A DNA stretch of 64,000 bases from JAXHTY01 sp034189225 (lineage in GTDB: Bacteria; Desulfobacterota; Desulfobacteria; Desulfobacterales; Desulfosudaceae): the NCBI GenBank assembly GCA_034189225.1, contig JAXHVL010000072.1, positions 10,499 through 74,498 of the forward strand. Reading direction: 5' to 3'. The notes below the pieces were generated by a model. That model searched no databases and had not been told where the DNA came from. It saw only the letters and a program-made list of their open reading frames with translations. Made by a program: the position numbers and the translations under genes. Numbering within the stretch: position 1 is the first letter of the stretch; every line of letters begins with the position of its first letter. Of the stretch, positions 53,071-61,127 are shown piece after piece.

Positions 53071-53787
53071 TCAGCCCTTATTAAACATCCCCGGATTTCT
53101 CTCAATAAAATTTCGAATCCAATTTCTTACAAAAAATGTCTGTTTGAATTTCAAATACCGCCATCCCATAAAGCTAATGATAAACGCGCCTATCGCATTT
53201 ACAATCATATCCCACATGGTGTCGGTTAGACCGGAAGGATCACCCATCATTGATTTTTGCATGTTCAAGCCCAATAGCTGATCCATGAAAAACTCAAAGA
53301 TTTCCCAAAGTGTGCCGATGGCAACTGCAAATATAAGCGCAAACAAGGATATGAAACCGGGTGTCATATGCAGTGCGACCTGTTTGCTTTCATTCAAAAG
53401 ATAGACCAATAAAAACCCTGCAATCCCCATTAACAAGCCTGCCGATGCGTGAAGGGCAACATCCCACCACCAGAACCAACTGTAGAAGTCCCGAATTTCG
53501 CCAAGATAAAACGATGCAAATATAAAGACAGCGGCTGTTATGTGAAATTCTGCGGGGATTTCCACCTTCAATTTTTTACGAAAAATCAAAGGCGAAATCA
53601 GGACTGCAATAATGAGCGTTACCAGAAAAGCCGAAAGCCAGCGCTGGTCAATCAGAAGGACGACCCATTCCACCACCATCATCAAAAGCAGCACCTGCAC
53701 AAGGATGCGGTGAGCACGATTTCCCCAGAAGATTGCAACCTTCGTGATGGGTGGTGGCGATTCTTGCTGTTTGTTAAATTCTTTCAT
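53071..53787 (-). CDS. DUF2238-like integral membrane protein
   Basis: A 238-residue membrane protein with six or seven helices. The WWWDVALHASAGLLMGIAGF and GTLWEIFEFFMDQLLG segments, then GLTDTMWDMIVNAIGAF, fit the DUF2238/VanZ-like group of unknown function. It is 13 bases upstream of the AOR gene and probably co-transcribed; whether it helps the AOR is not known. Confidence 0.75.
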   Translation of the reverse strand: MKEFNKQQESPPPITKVAIFWGNRAHRILVQVLLLMMVVEWVVLLIDQRWLSAFLVTLIIAVLISPLIFRKKLKVEIPAEFHITAAVFIFASFYLGEIRDFYSWFWWWDVALHASAGLLMGIAGFLLVYLLNESKQVALHMTPGFISLFALIFAVAIGTLWEIFEFFMDQLLGLNMQKSMMGDPSGLTDTMWDMIVNAIGAFIISFMGWRYLKFKQTFFVRNWIRNFIERNPGMFNKG

Positions 53788-53790
53788 AGT

Positions 53791-53916
53791 TCAGTTCCTG
53801 GCGGCCGCCATGGGCGGTTCGGGAGTGTTGAGCCATATATCAACTCCGGATGTGATCATGGCCCCAAGGGTCATATTGTCGTTTTCCCGCAGACAAAACA
53901 AGGCTCTTGTATTCAT
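53791..53916 (-). pseudogene. glgP: Scrap of a glycogen phosphorylase C-terminus
   Basis: A 41-codon frame contains NDNMTLGAMITSGVDIWLNT, then PEPPMAA, the conserved strip of alpha-glucan phosphorylases (usually followed by SGTSGMKAA, absent here). It lies directly before the membrane-protein gene and ends 4 bases before its start. It is too short to function. Confidence 0.75.
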
Positions 53917-53925
53917 ACTCACTGT

Positions 53926-55377
53926 TCAGGCCTTAAAGATTTTCATCAACAAGGTTTCCGGCCTGGCGTCAGGCCCGGCGTCAGGCGATTCATCCTCTAT
54001 CAGAATCATTCTCTCGTCTTTTTCAACCATCCCGGCCTTGATCAGAAAGCGCATCGCCATATCGGAAAAGGCATTTGTTTGATCCTCAAGGCAGACAGGA
54101 TAAACCCCGTAAGACAGGGCCGGAAACTTATTCATTTTTACATCGCCGCCACAGGAAAGTATCCAGCAATCCGGCTTGAATCTGGAGATGAAACAGGCGG
54201 CGTCCTTGCTGTGCGTGCGGGCCAGGATATAGCGCACATTTAACGCATTTGCGGATTCGACGGCATTCAGGGAAAAGATATCCTCAACCCGGAAATTGCC
54301 GGAACCCGCACCCGTCCTGAAGTATGCGGGCAAATCGGCCAGGGCCTGGATAGCTTTACGTTCCCGCTCGGTGGAGGTTGCTATTTTGGCCAGCATTTCA
54401 ACTGCTTCCACAGGATACCGCCCGATGGCTGTCTCTTCTGACAACATAACCGCGTCTGTCCCGTCCAGAATGGCATTGGCCACATCGGATACCTCGGCAC
54501 GGGTCGGCCGGATATTCTCCGTCATGGACAACAACATTTGCGTCGCCGTTATCACGGGCCGCCCCAGAAGATTCGCCTTATTGATCAGTTTTTTCTGAAC
54601 GGCGGGCACATCCTCTATAGAGATCTGAACCCCCAGATCGCCGCGTGCAATCATGACGGCATCCGCCGCGGTGACAATTTCATCGAAATTGGCAATGGCC
54701 TCGGACCGCTCGATCTTGGCGACCACATACGCGGATTGCCCGTTTTTTTGGGCAAAGGCCTTAACCTTGCGTATGTCGTCTGCTGTCTCTGTAAATGAAA
54801 CCCCAAATACATCCACCCCTTCCCGCAGGGCGAAGGCCACAAATTCGAGGTCTGTATCCGACACCGCCTCGGCAAATATTTTTACCCCGGGGAGGTTTAG
54901 GCCTTTATAGGAAAGAAGCGAACCGCCGATAACCGTCCGACAGAAGACCTTCTCCCCGGAGACCTTCTCCACCTGAAGCTGTATGAAACCGTCATTAAGG
55001 AAAATCAGGCTACCGGGATTCACGCTCTCCGGCAATCTCTGATACTCGACAGGTATCTGATCGGCCGCGCCCACAGGATTTTGGACGGTCAATATGATCT
55101 CGTGGCCTTTTTCCAGCAGCAGCGGTTCATGCGAGAGCTTGCCGATTCGTATTTTGGGACCGGGAAGGTCCGCCATGATCAGGCAGGAACGCGCTGTCCT
55201 GGCCGCCACGGCACGTATGCGACGGATATCCTCCCTGTGGCCGTCCAGGGTCCCATGGGCAAAGTTGAGCCGCGCCACATTCATTCCCTGGAGCATTAAT
55301 TGCTCCAACACTGCCTCCGATCGGGAGGCCGGGCCTATGGTGCAGACGATTTTGGTTTTATGCGCCGGCAACCTCAT
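53926..55377 (-). CDS. pyk: Pyruvate kinase
   Basis: A 483-residue pyruvate kinase, making pyruvate and ATP from phosphoenolpyruvate. It starts KTKIVCTIGPASRS, has NVARLNFAHGT, the active-site VVAKIERSEAIANFDEI, MIARGDLGVQI, and PVITATQMLLSM. The C-terminal allosteric domain is present. I start at ATG 55377, which overlaps the stop of a 22-residue leader as ATGA. The usual SHG of the substrate site is AHG here, and the Lys and Glu ligands are kept. Confidence 0.93.
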   Translation of the reverse strand: MRLPAHKTKIVCTIGPASRSEAVLEQLMLQGMNVARLNFAHGTLDGHREDIRRIRAVAARTARSCLIMADLPGPKIRIGKLSHEPLLLEKGHEIILTVQNPVGAADQIPVEYQRLPESVNPGSLIFLNDGFIQLQVEKVSGEKVFCRTVIGGSLLSYKGLNLPGVKIFAEAVSDTDLEFVAFALREGVDVFGVSFTETADDIRKVKAFAQKNGQSAYVVAKIERSEAIANFDEIVTAADAVMIARGDLGVQISIEDVPAVQKKLINKANLLGRPVITATQMLLSMTENIRPTRAEVSDVANAILDGTDAVMLSEETAIGRYPVEAVEMLAKIATSTERERKAIQALADLPAYFRTGAGSGNFRVEDIFSLNAVESANALNVRYILARTHSKDAACFISRFKPDCWILSCGGDVKMNKFPALSYGVYPVCLEDQTNAFSDMAMRFLIKAGMVEKDERMILIEDESPDAGPDARPETLLMKIFKA

Positions 55378-55442
55378 AGCGCACCCCCCACGTACATAAC
55401 ACATACCAGGGCCCATGTTTCCATGAGTTCGACCTTTTTCAC
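55374..55442 (-). CDS. 22-residue leader peptide coupled to pyruvate kinase
   Basis: A GTG start preceded by AAGGAGG encodes MKKVELMETWALVCVMYVGG plus AL, and its TGA overlaps the pyk ATG (ATGA). The strong ribosome site belongs to this short frame rather than to pyk, so pyk is probably translated by coupling. The peptide is hydrophobic. This is a prediction from arrangement only. Confidence 0.45.
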   Translation of the reverse strand: MKKVELMETWALVCVMYVGGAL

Positions 55443-55577
55443 GCCAACCTCCTTCCCGTGGCTTTGATCATTTTAAAACTTTGAGCGTATTGCTCAAGTT
55501 CCGGGAGATGCTCTTCCTTCATCCTCTTCAATGATATCCGCATTGATCTGCCGGATGAGTTTATCGGCTTCAGCCAT
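55439..55577 (-). pseudogene. Small frameshifted gene
   Basis: MAEADKLIRQINADIIEE in one frame and MKEEHLPELEQYAQSFKMIK in another look like one short helical protein split by a base change near 55520. The first frame extends open upstream (KLLPENLKSKDIEEL) without a start. The family is unknown. Confidence 0.3.
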
Positions 55578-55621
55578 TAATTCTTCGATATCCTTGGATT
55601 TCAAATTTTCAGGCAGTAACT

Positions 55622-56407
55622 TTACGGATGATTATTGAATTTATCCTCCAATATTCCCGAGTGGCAAGCCTTACAATCCATCTTTCCCTTAAGAATATCG
55701 CTTTCCGCCTCGGCGGCATGGCAGCTGCCGCAGGTTTTTCTTGCTTCGCCGATTACCCCGGACGTAAAGGCGGCGTGATCAATTTTTGCGTTCATGATTT
55801 CAACCGCCCGAAGGGTTACCGCACCGGTCACCCTGGCGCATCTTTCCGACCGCGGTTTGCTTTTCATCTTTATGTTATTCTCATAACACCATTTGCTGAC
55901 GGAAACATGGCACAACACGGAATCCGGCACGGACGATGGCAGGGCGCCTTGGAAAGCTATATATTTTTCGGGTATGTATCCTGGAAGCGGTGTTTGTTCA
56001 TACCATGTAAACAGCTCATCCACCATAGGGTCCCTCTCCTTGCGCCCCCAGAAGAGCGCCCAGGCCGAGGCAATACCCAGCAGGGCGCCACAGATTGTGC
56101 CCCATTCCGAGATACCGCTTTTCCCGACCTCCATCATATACAGGGGAAAAGCATTGTAAGGTGAACCGTATTTCTGACCCATTAGTCCCACGATACCTTT
56201 AAACGCGCCGTAACAGCATCCATATTCCTTATAAAAAAAGTTCTCATAAGCCGTTTTAGCCGCTTCAGCACTGTTCAGCTTATGTGGTGTCCAATATGTA
56301 TCCGGTTCAATCACGCTGGTGGGAGAGGCAGCGCTGACACTGGAAAAGACAGAGCCGGCCAGCAGCCCACCGATTGTGCCTAAGGCTTCCCGTCGGGATA
56401 TTTTCAT
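55622..56407 (-). CDS. Split-Soret-like diheme cytochrome c (C_GCAxxG_C_C family)
   Basis: A 261-residue exported protein with a Tat-type leader (SRREALGTIGGLLAGSVF). The body shows the conserved cysteine pattern: EYGCCYGAFKGIVG, then GTICGALLGIASA, LCHVSVSKWC and SERCARVTG. Two CXXCH sites (CGSCH and CKACH) lie near the C-terminus. This is the layout of split-Soret cytochrome c of Desulfovibrio, a periplasmic electron carrier of unclear partner. It is followed by the pyk region and preceded after 13 bases by the LpoB-like gene. Confidence 0.85.
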   Translation of the reverse strand: MKISRREALGTIGGLLAGSVFSSVSAASPTSVIEPDTYWTPHKLNSAEAAKTAYENFFYKEYGCCYGAFKGIVGLMGQKYGSPYNAFPLYMMEVGKSGISEWGTICGALLGIASAWALFWGRKERDPMVDELFTWYEQTPLPGYIPEKYIAFQGALPSSVPDSVLCHVSVSKWCYENNIKMKSKPRSERCARVTGAVTLRAVEIMNAKIDHAAFTSGVIGEARKTCGSCHAAEAESDILKGKMDCKACHSGILEDKFNNHP

Positions 56408-56420
56408 TTTCTTTCTCCTG

Positions 56421-57110
56421 TTATTTTTGTATCGGAATTTCCTTTAATATCTCTTTCGCACCGACTTGCGCGAGTTCTTCCGCCGTCAGCCATTTCCCTC
56501 TCTGCTTGAAAAAATCGCCCGCTCTCAAAATATTTTCGGACAACGCCTGCTGATGTTTTTCAAATGTTTTTTTCCAGAGGCTTGCTCCCCTGTCAACATC
56601 AACCAAATTAATGGTGAACGCTACCGCCGTTGGTCTTTCACCCTCCACGGCGTTGTTATCCTGCTGCCTGAACCGCCAAACATTACCGAACACTACATAA
56701 CCCACATTCAACTCCTTACCCAGCGTTAAAGCCATATCTAATGGTGTGATGGCGTTAGAAATATATTTGGCTGCTTTACTATAAGCATCCATAACTTTCT
56801 CTTGGGGAACAACTCGCACACCATAGCGTTCAATCAGTTGTTTTTGAAAAATATTGGTCAGGCTCTTTTCCGCACCCTCTATCACAGCTTGCTCCTTCAG
56901 GCAAATGCCGTCAAGCCTGCACGTCATGATGGTCTCGACTTTTTCCGGTTTCTTAGCAACTAAAAACGGCATAACAGCGATTTGCCTTACTTGTTTTGTC
57001 ACCATCTCTTCTTCTGCTATTGAAAAAACGGGAACGCATATAAAGGAGGAAGCAATGACGATTATCATCAGTATGATGCTTTGCGATATTGATCTTATGT
57101 CTGTTCTCAT
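56421..57110 (-). CDS. Exported LpoB/CsgG-like protein
   Basis: A 229-residue protein with an N-terminal signal or anchor (about 10-32) and a domain running from RQIAVMPFL to the C-terminus. It includes RYGVRVVPQEKVMDAY, ALTLGKELNVGYVVFGNVWR and FTINLVDVDRGASLWKKTF, a fold seen in LpoB, TolB-N and CsgG-related envelope proteins. I start at ATG 57110 with a GAGGTG site; a GTG at 57119 is the alternative. The function is unknown, probably envelope-associated. Confidence 0.6.
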   Translation of the reverse strand: MRTDIRSISQSIILMIIVIASSFICVPVFSIAEEEMVTKQVRQIAVMPFLVAKKPEKVETIMTCRLDGICLKEQAVIEGAEKSLTNIFQKQLIERYGVRVVPQEKVMDAYSKAAKYISNAITPLDMALTLGKELNVGYVVFGNVWRFRQQDNNAVEGERPTAVAFTINLVDVDRGASLWKKTFEKHQQALSENILRAGDFFKQRGKWLTAEELAQVGAKEILKEIPIQK

Positions 57111-57120
57111 TTGGCGCACC

Positions 57121-59814
57121 TCAATTTTGATTCAACAATCCGCCACAAGATTCCAACGAGATGACCAGTTCGAATTCTTTTTCGGCACCAGGGTGCCTGT
57201 TAATCTGAAAGCCGAGCTTTTTACCCAGTGCGAGCATACTCCGGTTTTCCGGTAAAACAATACCCCAGACCCTTTGGAACCCCATCCTCTCAGCGATTGA
57301 CAGGCAGTTTTGAAGAAGGCTCGAACCAATCCCTTTTCCGTGCCAGGGATCACCCACCACAACGGCGAACTCTCCCTTCTTTCCATCCGGGTCTCCCATA
57401 ATTCTCGCCACCCCCAGCAGGCGCTCCGCCCCGGGATCGTCGTCAAAGGCCACCAGGGCAATCTCCCGGTCGTAATCGATCTGGGTAAACCGGGCCAGCA
57501 TCTCGGGGCTCAGTTCCTTTACCTGACAAAAAAAACGGTTATAGATGGTCGTAGGGGATAATACCTTGAAAAAAACTTTGAAAAGCGGGGCATCTTCCGG
57601 CCTGACCGGACGGATAAAAAGCCTGACGCCTTCCTGGGTGACCAGATGGATCTCATCCTCCTCCGGATAGGCGCTGATGACCAGATGCAGGGGGGAAGGG
57701 CGGTCCGCCCCGGAAACGAAGATGCGGGCATCAACCGCCACGGGATTGCCGCCCTTGATGAGGACGGGATTCATATCCAGTTCGGCAATTTCGGGGAAAT
57801 CGATCAAGAGCTGGGAGAGACGGATAATTATTTCTTCGAGACGTTCCATGTCCGCCGGAGGCCGGTTTCTATACCCCTGCAGCAGGGTCCAGGCCCTGGT
57901 CTCCTGCATCATGCGCCTGGCCAGCAGACGGTTCATGGGGGGAAGACCCAGGGCCCGATCCTTGAGAACTTCCGTAAAGATGCCGCCCATTCCAAAAACA
58001 ATGACCGGGCCGAAATTGGCATCCCGTTTGGCGCCCAGAAGAATTTCAAAATCCGGGTTGGAAAAGAACGGCTGCATGGTAACCCCATCGATCCGGGCCT
58101 GGGGTTTATAACGGCGCGCGGATTCAACGATTCCGGCAAAAGCGGCGCGGACATCGCCATCCGAGCGCAGGTCCAGACGAATCCCGCCCGCCTCAGTTTT
58201 GTGGGTAATATCCGGCGAATGGAGCTTCATGACCAGCGGATATCCCATGGCCCGGCCCAGGCGGGAGGCTTCGTCCCCGGTCCCGGCGGTTTCCGTCCGA
58301 ATGACGGGGAGGCCGTAAGCCGAAAGAACCTCCGTGGCGTCCGATTCCGGCATGAAGTCATTCTCCGGTGTATTGGCCAGCAGACGCTGCACTTTTTCGG
58401 GATCAAGCTCAATGTCTCGGGGCAACTTGGGTGGGATCTCCATAAGAGAGGCCGTGTTCCGGGCATAGTCAACCATGTACAAAAACGCCCGAATCGCCCG
58501 TTCCGGCGTTTCATAGGTGGGAATACCCGCATTATTCAAAATTTGCAGGGCTTTCTCGATGCTTTTGCCGCCCATCCAGCAGGCAAACACGGGATACCGG
58601 CGGCCTTTCATCGTGGATGCCAGGGTCTCGGACACCGAAATGGGGTCCGTCAGGGCCTGGGGCGCCAGGATCACACAAACGCCGTCCGTGTCTTTTCCGT
58701 CAAAACAGATTTCAAGCGTGCGTCGAAAACGTTCCGCGGAGGCGTCCCCGAGGATATCGATGGGATTGCCGCGACTCCAGAAGGGCGGCAGAAAGGCATC
58801 GAGTTTCTGAAAGGTTTCAGGGGCCAGAGGCGCCGGTTCCAGGCCGTAACTGGCAAGGGTGTCGGTAGCCATCACGCCCGGTCCGCCGCCATTGCTGACT
58901 ATGGCCAGGCGGGGGCCGGGAGGGCGCGGCTGTTTGGCCATCAGTTCGGCACAATCGAAAAGATCCTGGATGGTATCCACACGGACGATGCCGGCGCGCT
59001 TGAAGGCGGCGTCATATACCGCGTCTTCACCGGCCATGGCTCCGGTATGAGAGGCGGCGGCCTTTGCCCCGGCCTGGCTCCTGCCCGCTTTGAGTACGAT
59101 GATGGGCTTGACCCGCGACACCGCTCGCGCGGCGCTCATGAACTTGCGAAAATTCGTCAGACTTTCAACGTAGAGCAAAATGCTTTTGGCCGAGGGGTCG
59201 TTTCCGAGATAATCGATGAGGTCACCGAAATCCACGTCCAGCATGGAGCCGATACTGACAAAATGGCTGAATCCGATATGCTCCTTTAACGCCAGGTCTA
59301 AAATGGCCGTGCAGATGGCCCCGCTCTGGGAGATAAAGGCCAGATCCCCGGTATCGGGCATTTCAGATGCGAAGCTGGCGTTGAGGCTTACCCCGGGCCG
59401 GATAATGCCCAGGCAGTTCGGCCCCACAATACGAAGCCCCCCGGCATGGGCCGTGGCGCGGATTTGCGCCTCGATTTTTCTTCCCTTTTCGCCGACCTCT
59501 TTTCCCCCGGCCGAAATGACGATGGCGCCGGCGATCTTTTTTTCAACGCATTCCCGAACGATATCCGGGACCGTATGAATGGGGGTGGCAATGACCGCCA
59601 GGTCCACGCCCGTTTCCAGGTCGGAGACGGACCCAGCCGCCGGCATACCGTGAACGGCAGGATATTTGGGGTTTACCGGCAGCAGTTTGCCCTGAAATCC
59701 GCCTTCAATGAGATTCTTCATCAGCGCATTGCCGATGCTGCCGGCGCTCTCACTGGCGCCCACCACCGCCACCCCGCAAGGCTGGAAAATACGACCCAGA
59801 TTGTATTGACTCAT
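57121..59814 (-). CDS. ADP-forming acyl-CoA synthetase fused to a GNAT acetyltransferase domain
   Basis: An 897-residue protein with the Pat/YfiQ layout. A CoA-binding Rossmann domain comes first (CGVAVVGASESAGSIGN), then ligase-CoA domains with SGAICTA and the phosphohistidine motif ASHTGAMAGEDAV. An ATP-grasp domain follows (YPLVMKLHSPDITHKTEAGG, FGMGGIFTEVLKDRALGLPP). A C-terminal GNAT domain (about 745-885) carries the acetyl-CoA loop GDPWHGKGIGSSLL. In Pat proteins the GNAT domain acetylates lysines of metabolic enzymes and the synthetase half is inactive; here the catalytic His is kept, so acyl-CoA synthesis is possible. Confidence 0.9.
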   Translation of the reverse strand: MSQYNLGRIFQPCGVAVVGASESAGSIGNALMKNLIEGGFQGKLLPVNPKYPAVHGMPAAGSVSDLETGVDLAVIATPIHTVPDIVRECVEKKIAGAIVISAGGKEVGEKGRKIEAQIRATAHAGGLRIVGPNCLGIIRPGVSLNASFASEMPDTGDLAFISQSGAICTAILDLALKEHIGFSHFVSIGSMLDVDFGDLIDYLGNDPSAKSILLYVESLTNFRKFMSAARAVSRVKPIIVLKAGRSQAGAKAAASHTGAMAGEDAVYDAAFKRAGIVRVDTIQDLFDCAELMAKQPRPPGPRLAIVSNGGGPGVMATDTLASYGLEPAPLAPETFQKLDAFLPPFWSRGNPIDILGDASAERFRRTLEICFDGKDTDGVCVILAPQALTDPISVSETLASTMKGRRYPVFACWMGGKSIEKALQILNNAGIPTYETPERAIRAFLYMVDYARNTASLMEIPPKLPRDIELDPEKVQRLLANTPENDFMPESDATEVLSAYGLPVIRTETAGTGDEASRLGRAMGYPLVMKLHSPDITHKTEAGGIRLDLRSDGDVRAAFAGIVESARRYKPQARIDGVTMQPFFSNPDFEILLGAKRDANFGPVIVFGMGGIFTEVLKDRALGLPPMNRLLARRMMQETRAWTLLQGYRNRPPADMERLEEIIIRLSQLLIDFPEIAELDMNPVLIKGGNPVAVDARIFVSGADRPSPLHLVISAYPEEDEIHLVTQEGVRLFIRPVRPEDAPLFKVFFKVLSPTTIYNRFFCQVKELSPEMLARFTQIDYDREIALVAFDDDPGAERLLGVARIMGDPDGKKGEFAVVVGDPWHGKGIGSSLLQNCLSIAERMGFQRVWGIVLPENRSMLALGKKLGFQINRHPGAEKEFELVISLESCGGLLNQN

Positions 59815-59841
59815 GTTGCGATTTCTCCTTTTGTATTTTCA

Positions 59842-60012
59842 TCACACCGGATATTCCCGAAGCAGTTCATGAATGCCTTTGTGCATTTCGTACCAGTACT
59901 CGCAGGCGGCGGCATGCTTGTCCCGGGTGAAAAAATCACCGACCCGATAGCGCTGCATGCGGTAAAAGCCGGTGGCGGCATCCAAGCATCAATACTTTGA
60001 GTTCATGTTTCG
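59842..60012 (-). pseudogene. Scar of a second AOR gene
   Basis: From the low-coordinate side, 59842-59937 matches the last 32 codons of the AOR at 51168 (YEMHKGIHELLREYPV-type ending). 59938-60012 matches its N-terminal codons (VGDF...ATGFYRMQRY and HELKVL). The 1.7 kb between is gone. The join lies in GAAAAAATCA, a 10-mer present at both positions of the intact gene. One base is inserted near 59985. The 3' flank is also copied from the AOR locus. Confidence 0.88.
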
Positions 60013-60074
60013 TCAATCCCTATCTCCATGGAAAAATAGGCCACGGAGCGCCGTTCGTTGATGTCTGTCGTCAT
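60007..60074 (-). pseudogene. glgP: 5' scrap of a glycogen phosphorylase gene
   Basis: After a strong GGAGGAGG site the frame reads MTTDINERRSVAYFSMEIGI, then DET and stop. VAYFSMEIG is the conserved N-terminus of alpha-glucan phosphorylases. It then joins the AOR scar at AAACATGAACTC, a run also present at the start of the intact AOR gene. The rest of the phosphorylase is missing. Confidence 0.72.
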
Positions 60075-60200
60075 ATCCTCCTCCAGGCGCGACCAAGGGG
60101 GGGGACCAAAAGTTCAATCTCTCCGCGGGAATATCCATCCCTGTTCGCTTCGAGATTCGATGGTCTTCCGCTATGAATGGACTTACAAATATTCTCTATA

Positions 60201-61127
60201 TCATTCCAGGCTTGGGCCGAAACCTCTCCCACTACCGGGGCGGTAATCTCCATGCATCATCCCGCGGTGACCCATACCCCCTCTAAAACGCCCCCACCAA
60301 CCAATTTCTGATGTATCCTTGGGTAAAGTGCGCGCAAAGCTCAAAAGGTCAAGAATCTCCTTTTCGCTCCAATCATTGATAATCGCGGAGGGCATCCTTG
60401 TGCCGGGTTGACCGTTTCTAACCTTGTGAATAAATTCCCAAGGGTTTTCGTAAGCTATGGTGCCTACAAACTCAGGCTTTTCAGCGTCTCCAAAATTTAT
60501 TCCGATACCTACCGAACCGTGGCACATGTGGGTACAGTTTCTACGGAAAATATAGCTTCCCGTCCTTTTATTCCCTCCTATGGGCACACCTTCATCATCC
60601 ACAAATCTGGTTGTGTCAATAAGTCCTTTTTTCATGAACAGCGCAAGATCGGCGATCTCTTCTTTTCCAAGATATTGCGAGAAATCGTGATTGTTCGGAG
60701 CGCCTTTCTTGTTGATGTTCTCAAGTTCCTCTATGGACATTTTCCCGGCTGCCTCATACACCCCTTTGAATCCGGTGTAGTGAGACCCCTTGCCATAGGC
60801 GCCGTCCTTTCCGCGATAATCCCAACCATGACACTCCTTGCACCGATACGTATCATATCCACTCCTTTTGTTCTTGCTTTGCTCCTTCCATAGAGGGTGA
60901 TCCGTTTGGGGTTTTTCTGTATCAATCGTGGTTTTCCACCAATCGTCATAAAGTTGTCCCCCATGGCTTATGCGTAAAAGTTCAACGAGCCTGTCATTTT
61001 CTTCCTGCGAGTATGATTGTGGATATAACTGCTGAGTTGACCTGCCCGTCATGCCGCTACCCATCTGGGACCATGCAGCCGTACCAAAAACAGCCAAAAC
61101 CAACAATATTATAGTGATTCTTTTCAT
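60201..61127 (-). CDS. Exported c-type cytochrome with one CXXCH and one CX3CH site
   Basis: A 308-residue protein with a signal peptide (1-20, ending AWSQ). The first heme site is YRCKECHGWDYRG, a canonical CXXCH with cytochrome-c-like surroundings. The second is RRNCTHMCHGSVG, where three residues separate the cysteines. Each is followed by a helix and a Met-containing segment (NGQPGTRMPS is the likely second axial Met). The C-terminus is Gly/His-rich. I start at ATG 61127 (AAGGAGG), which overlaps the broken pfkB frame by 4 bases. Confidence 0.85.
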   Translation of the reverse strand: MKRITIILLVLAVFGTAAWSQMGSGMTGRSTQQLYPQSYSQEENDRLVELLRISHGGQLYDDWWKTTIDTEKPQTDHPLWKEQSKNKRSGYDTYRCKECHGWDYRGKDGAYGKGSHYTGFKGVYEAAGKMSIEELENINKKGAPNNHDFSQYLGKEEIADLALFMKKGLIDTTRFVDDEGVPIGGNKRTGSYIFRRNCTHMCHGSVGIGINFGDAEKPEFVGTIAYENPWEFIHKVRNGQPGTRMPSAIINDWSEKEILDLLSFARTLPKDTSEIGWWGRFRGGMGHRGMMHGDYRPGSGRGFGPSLE

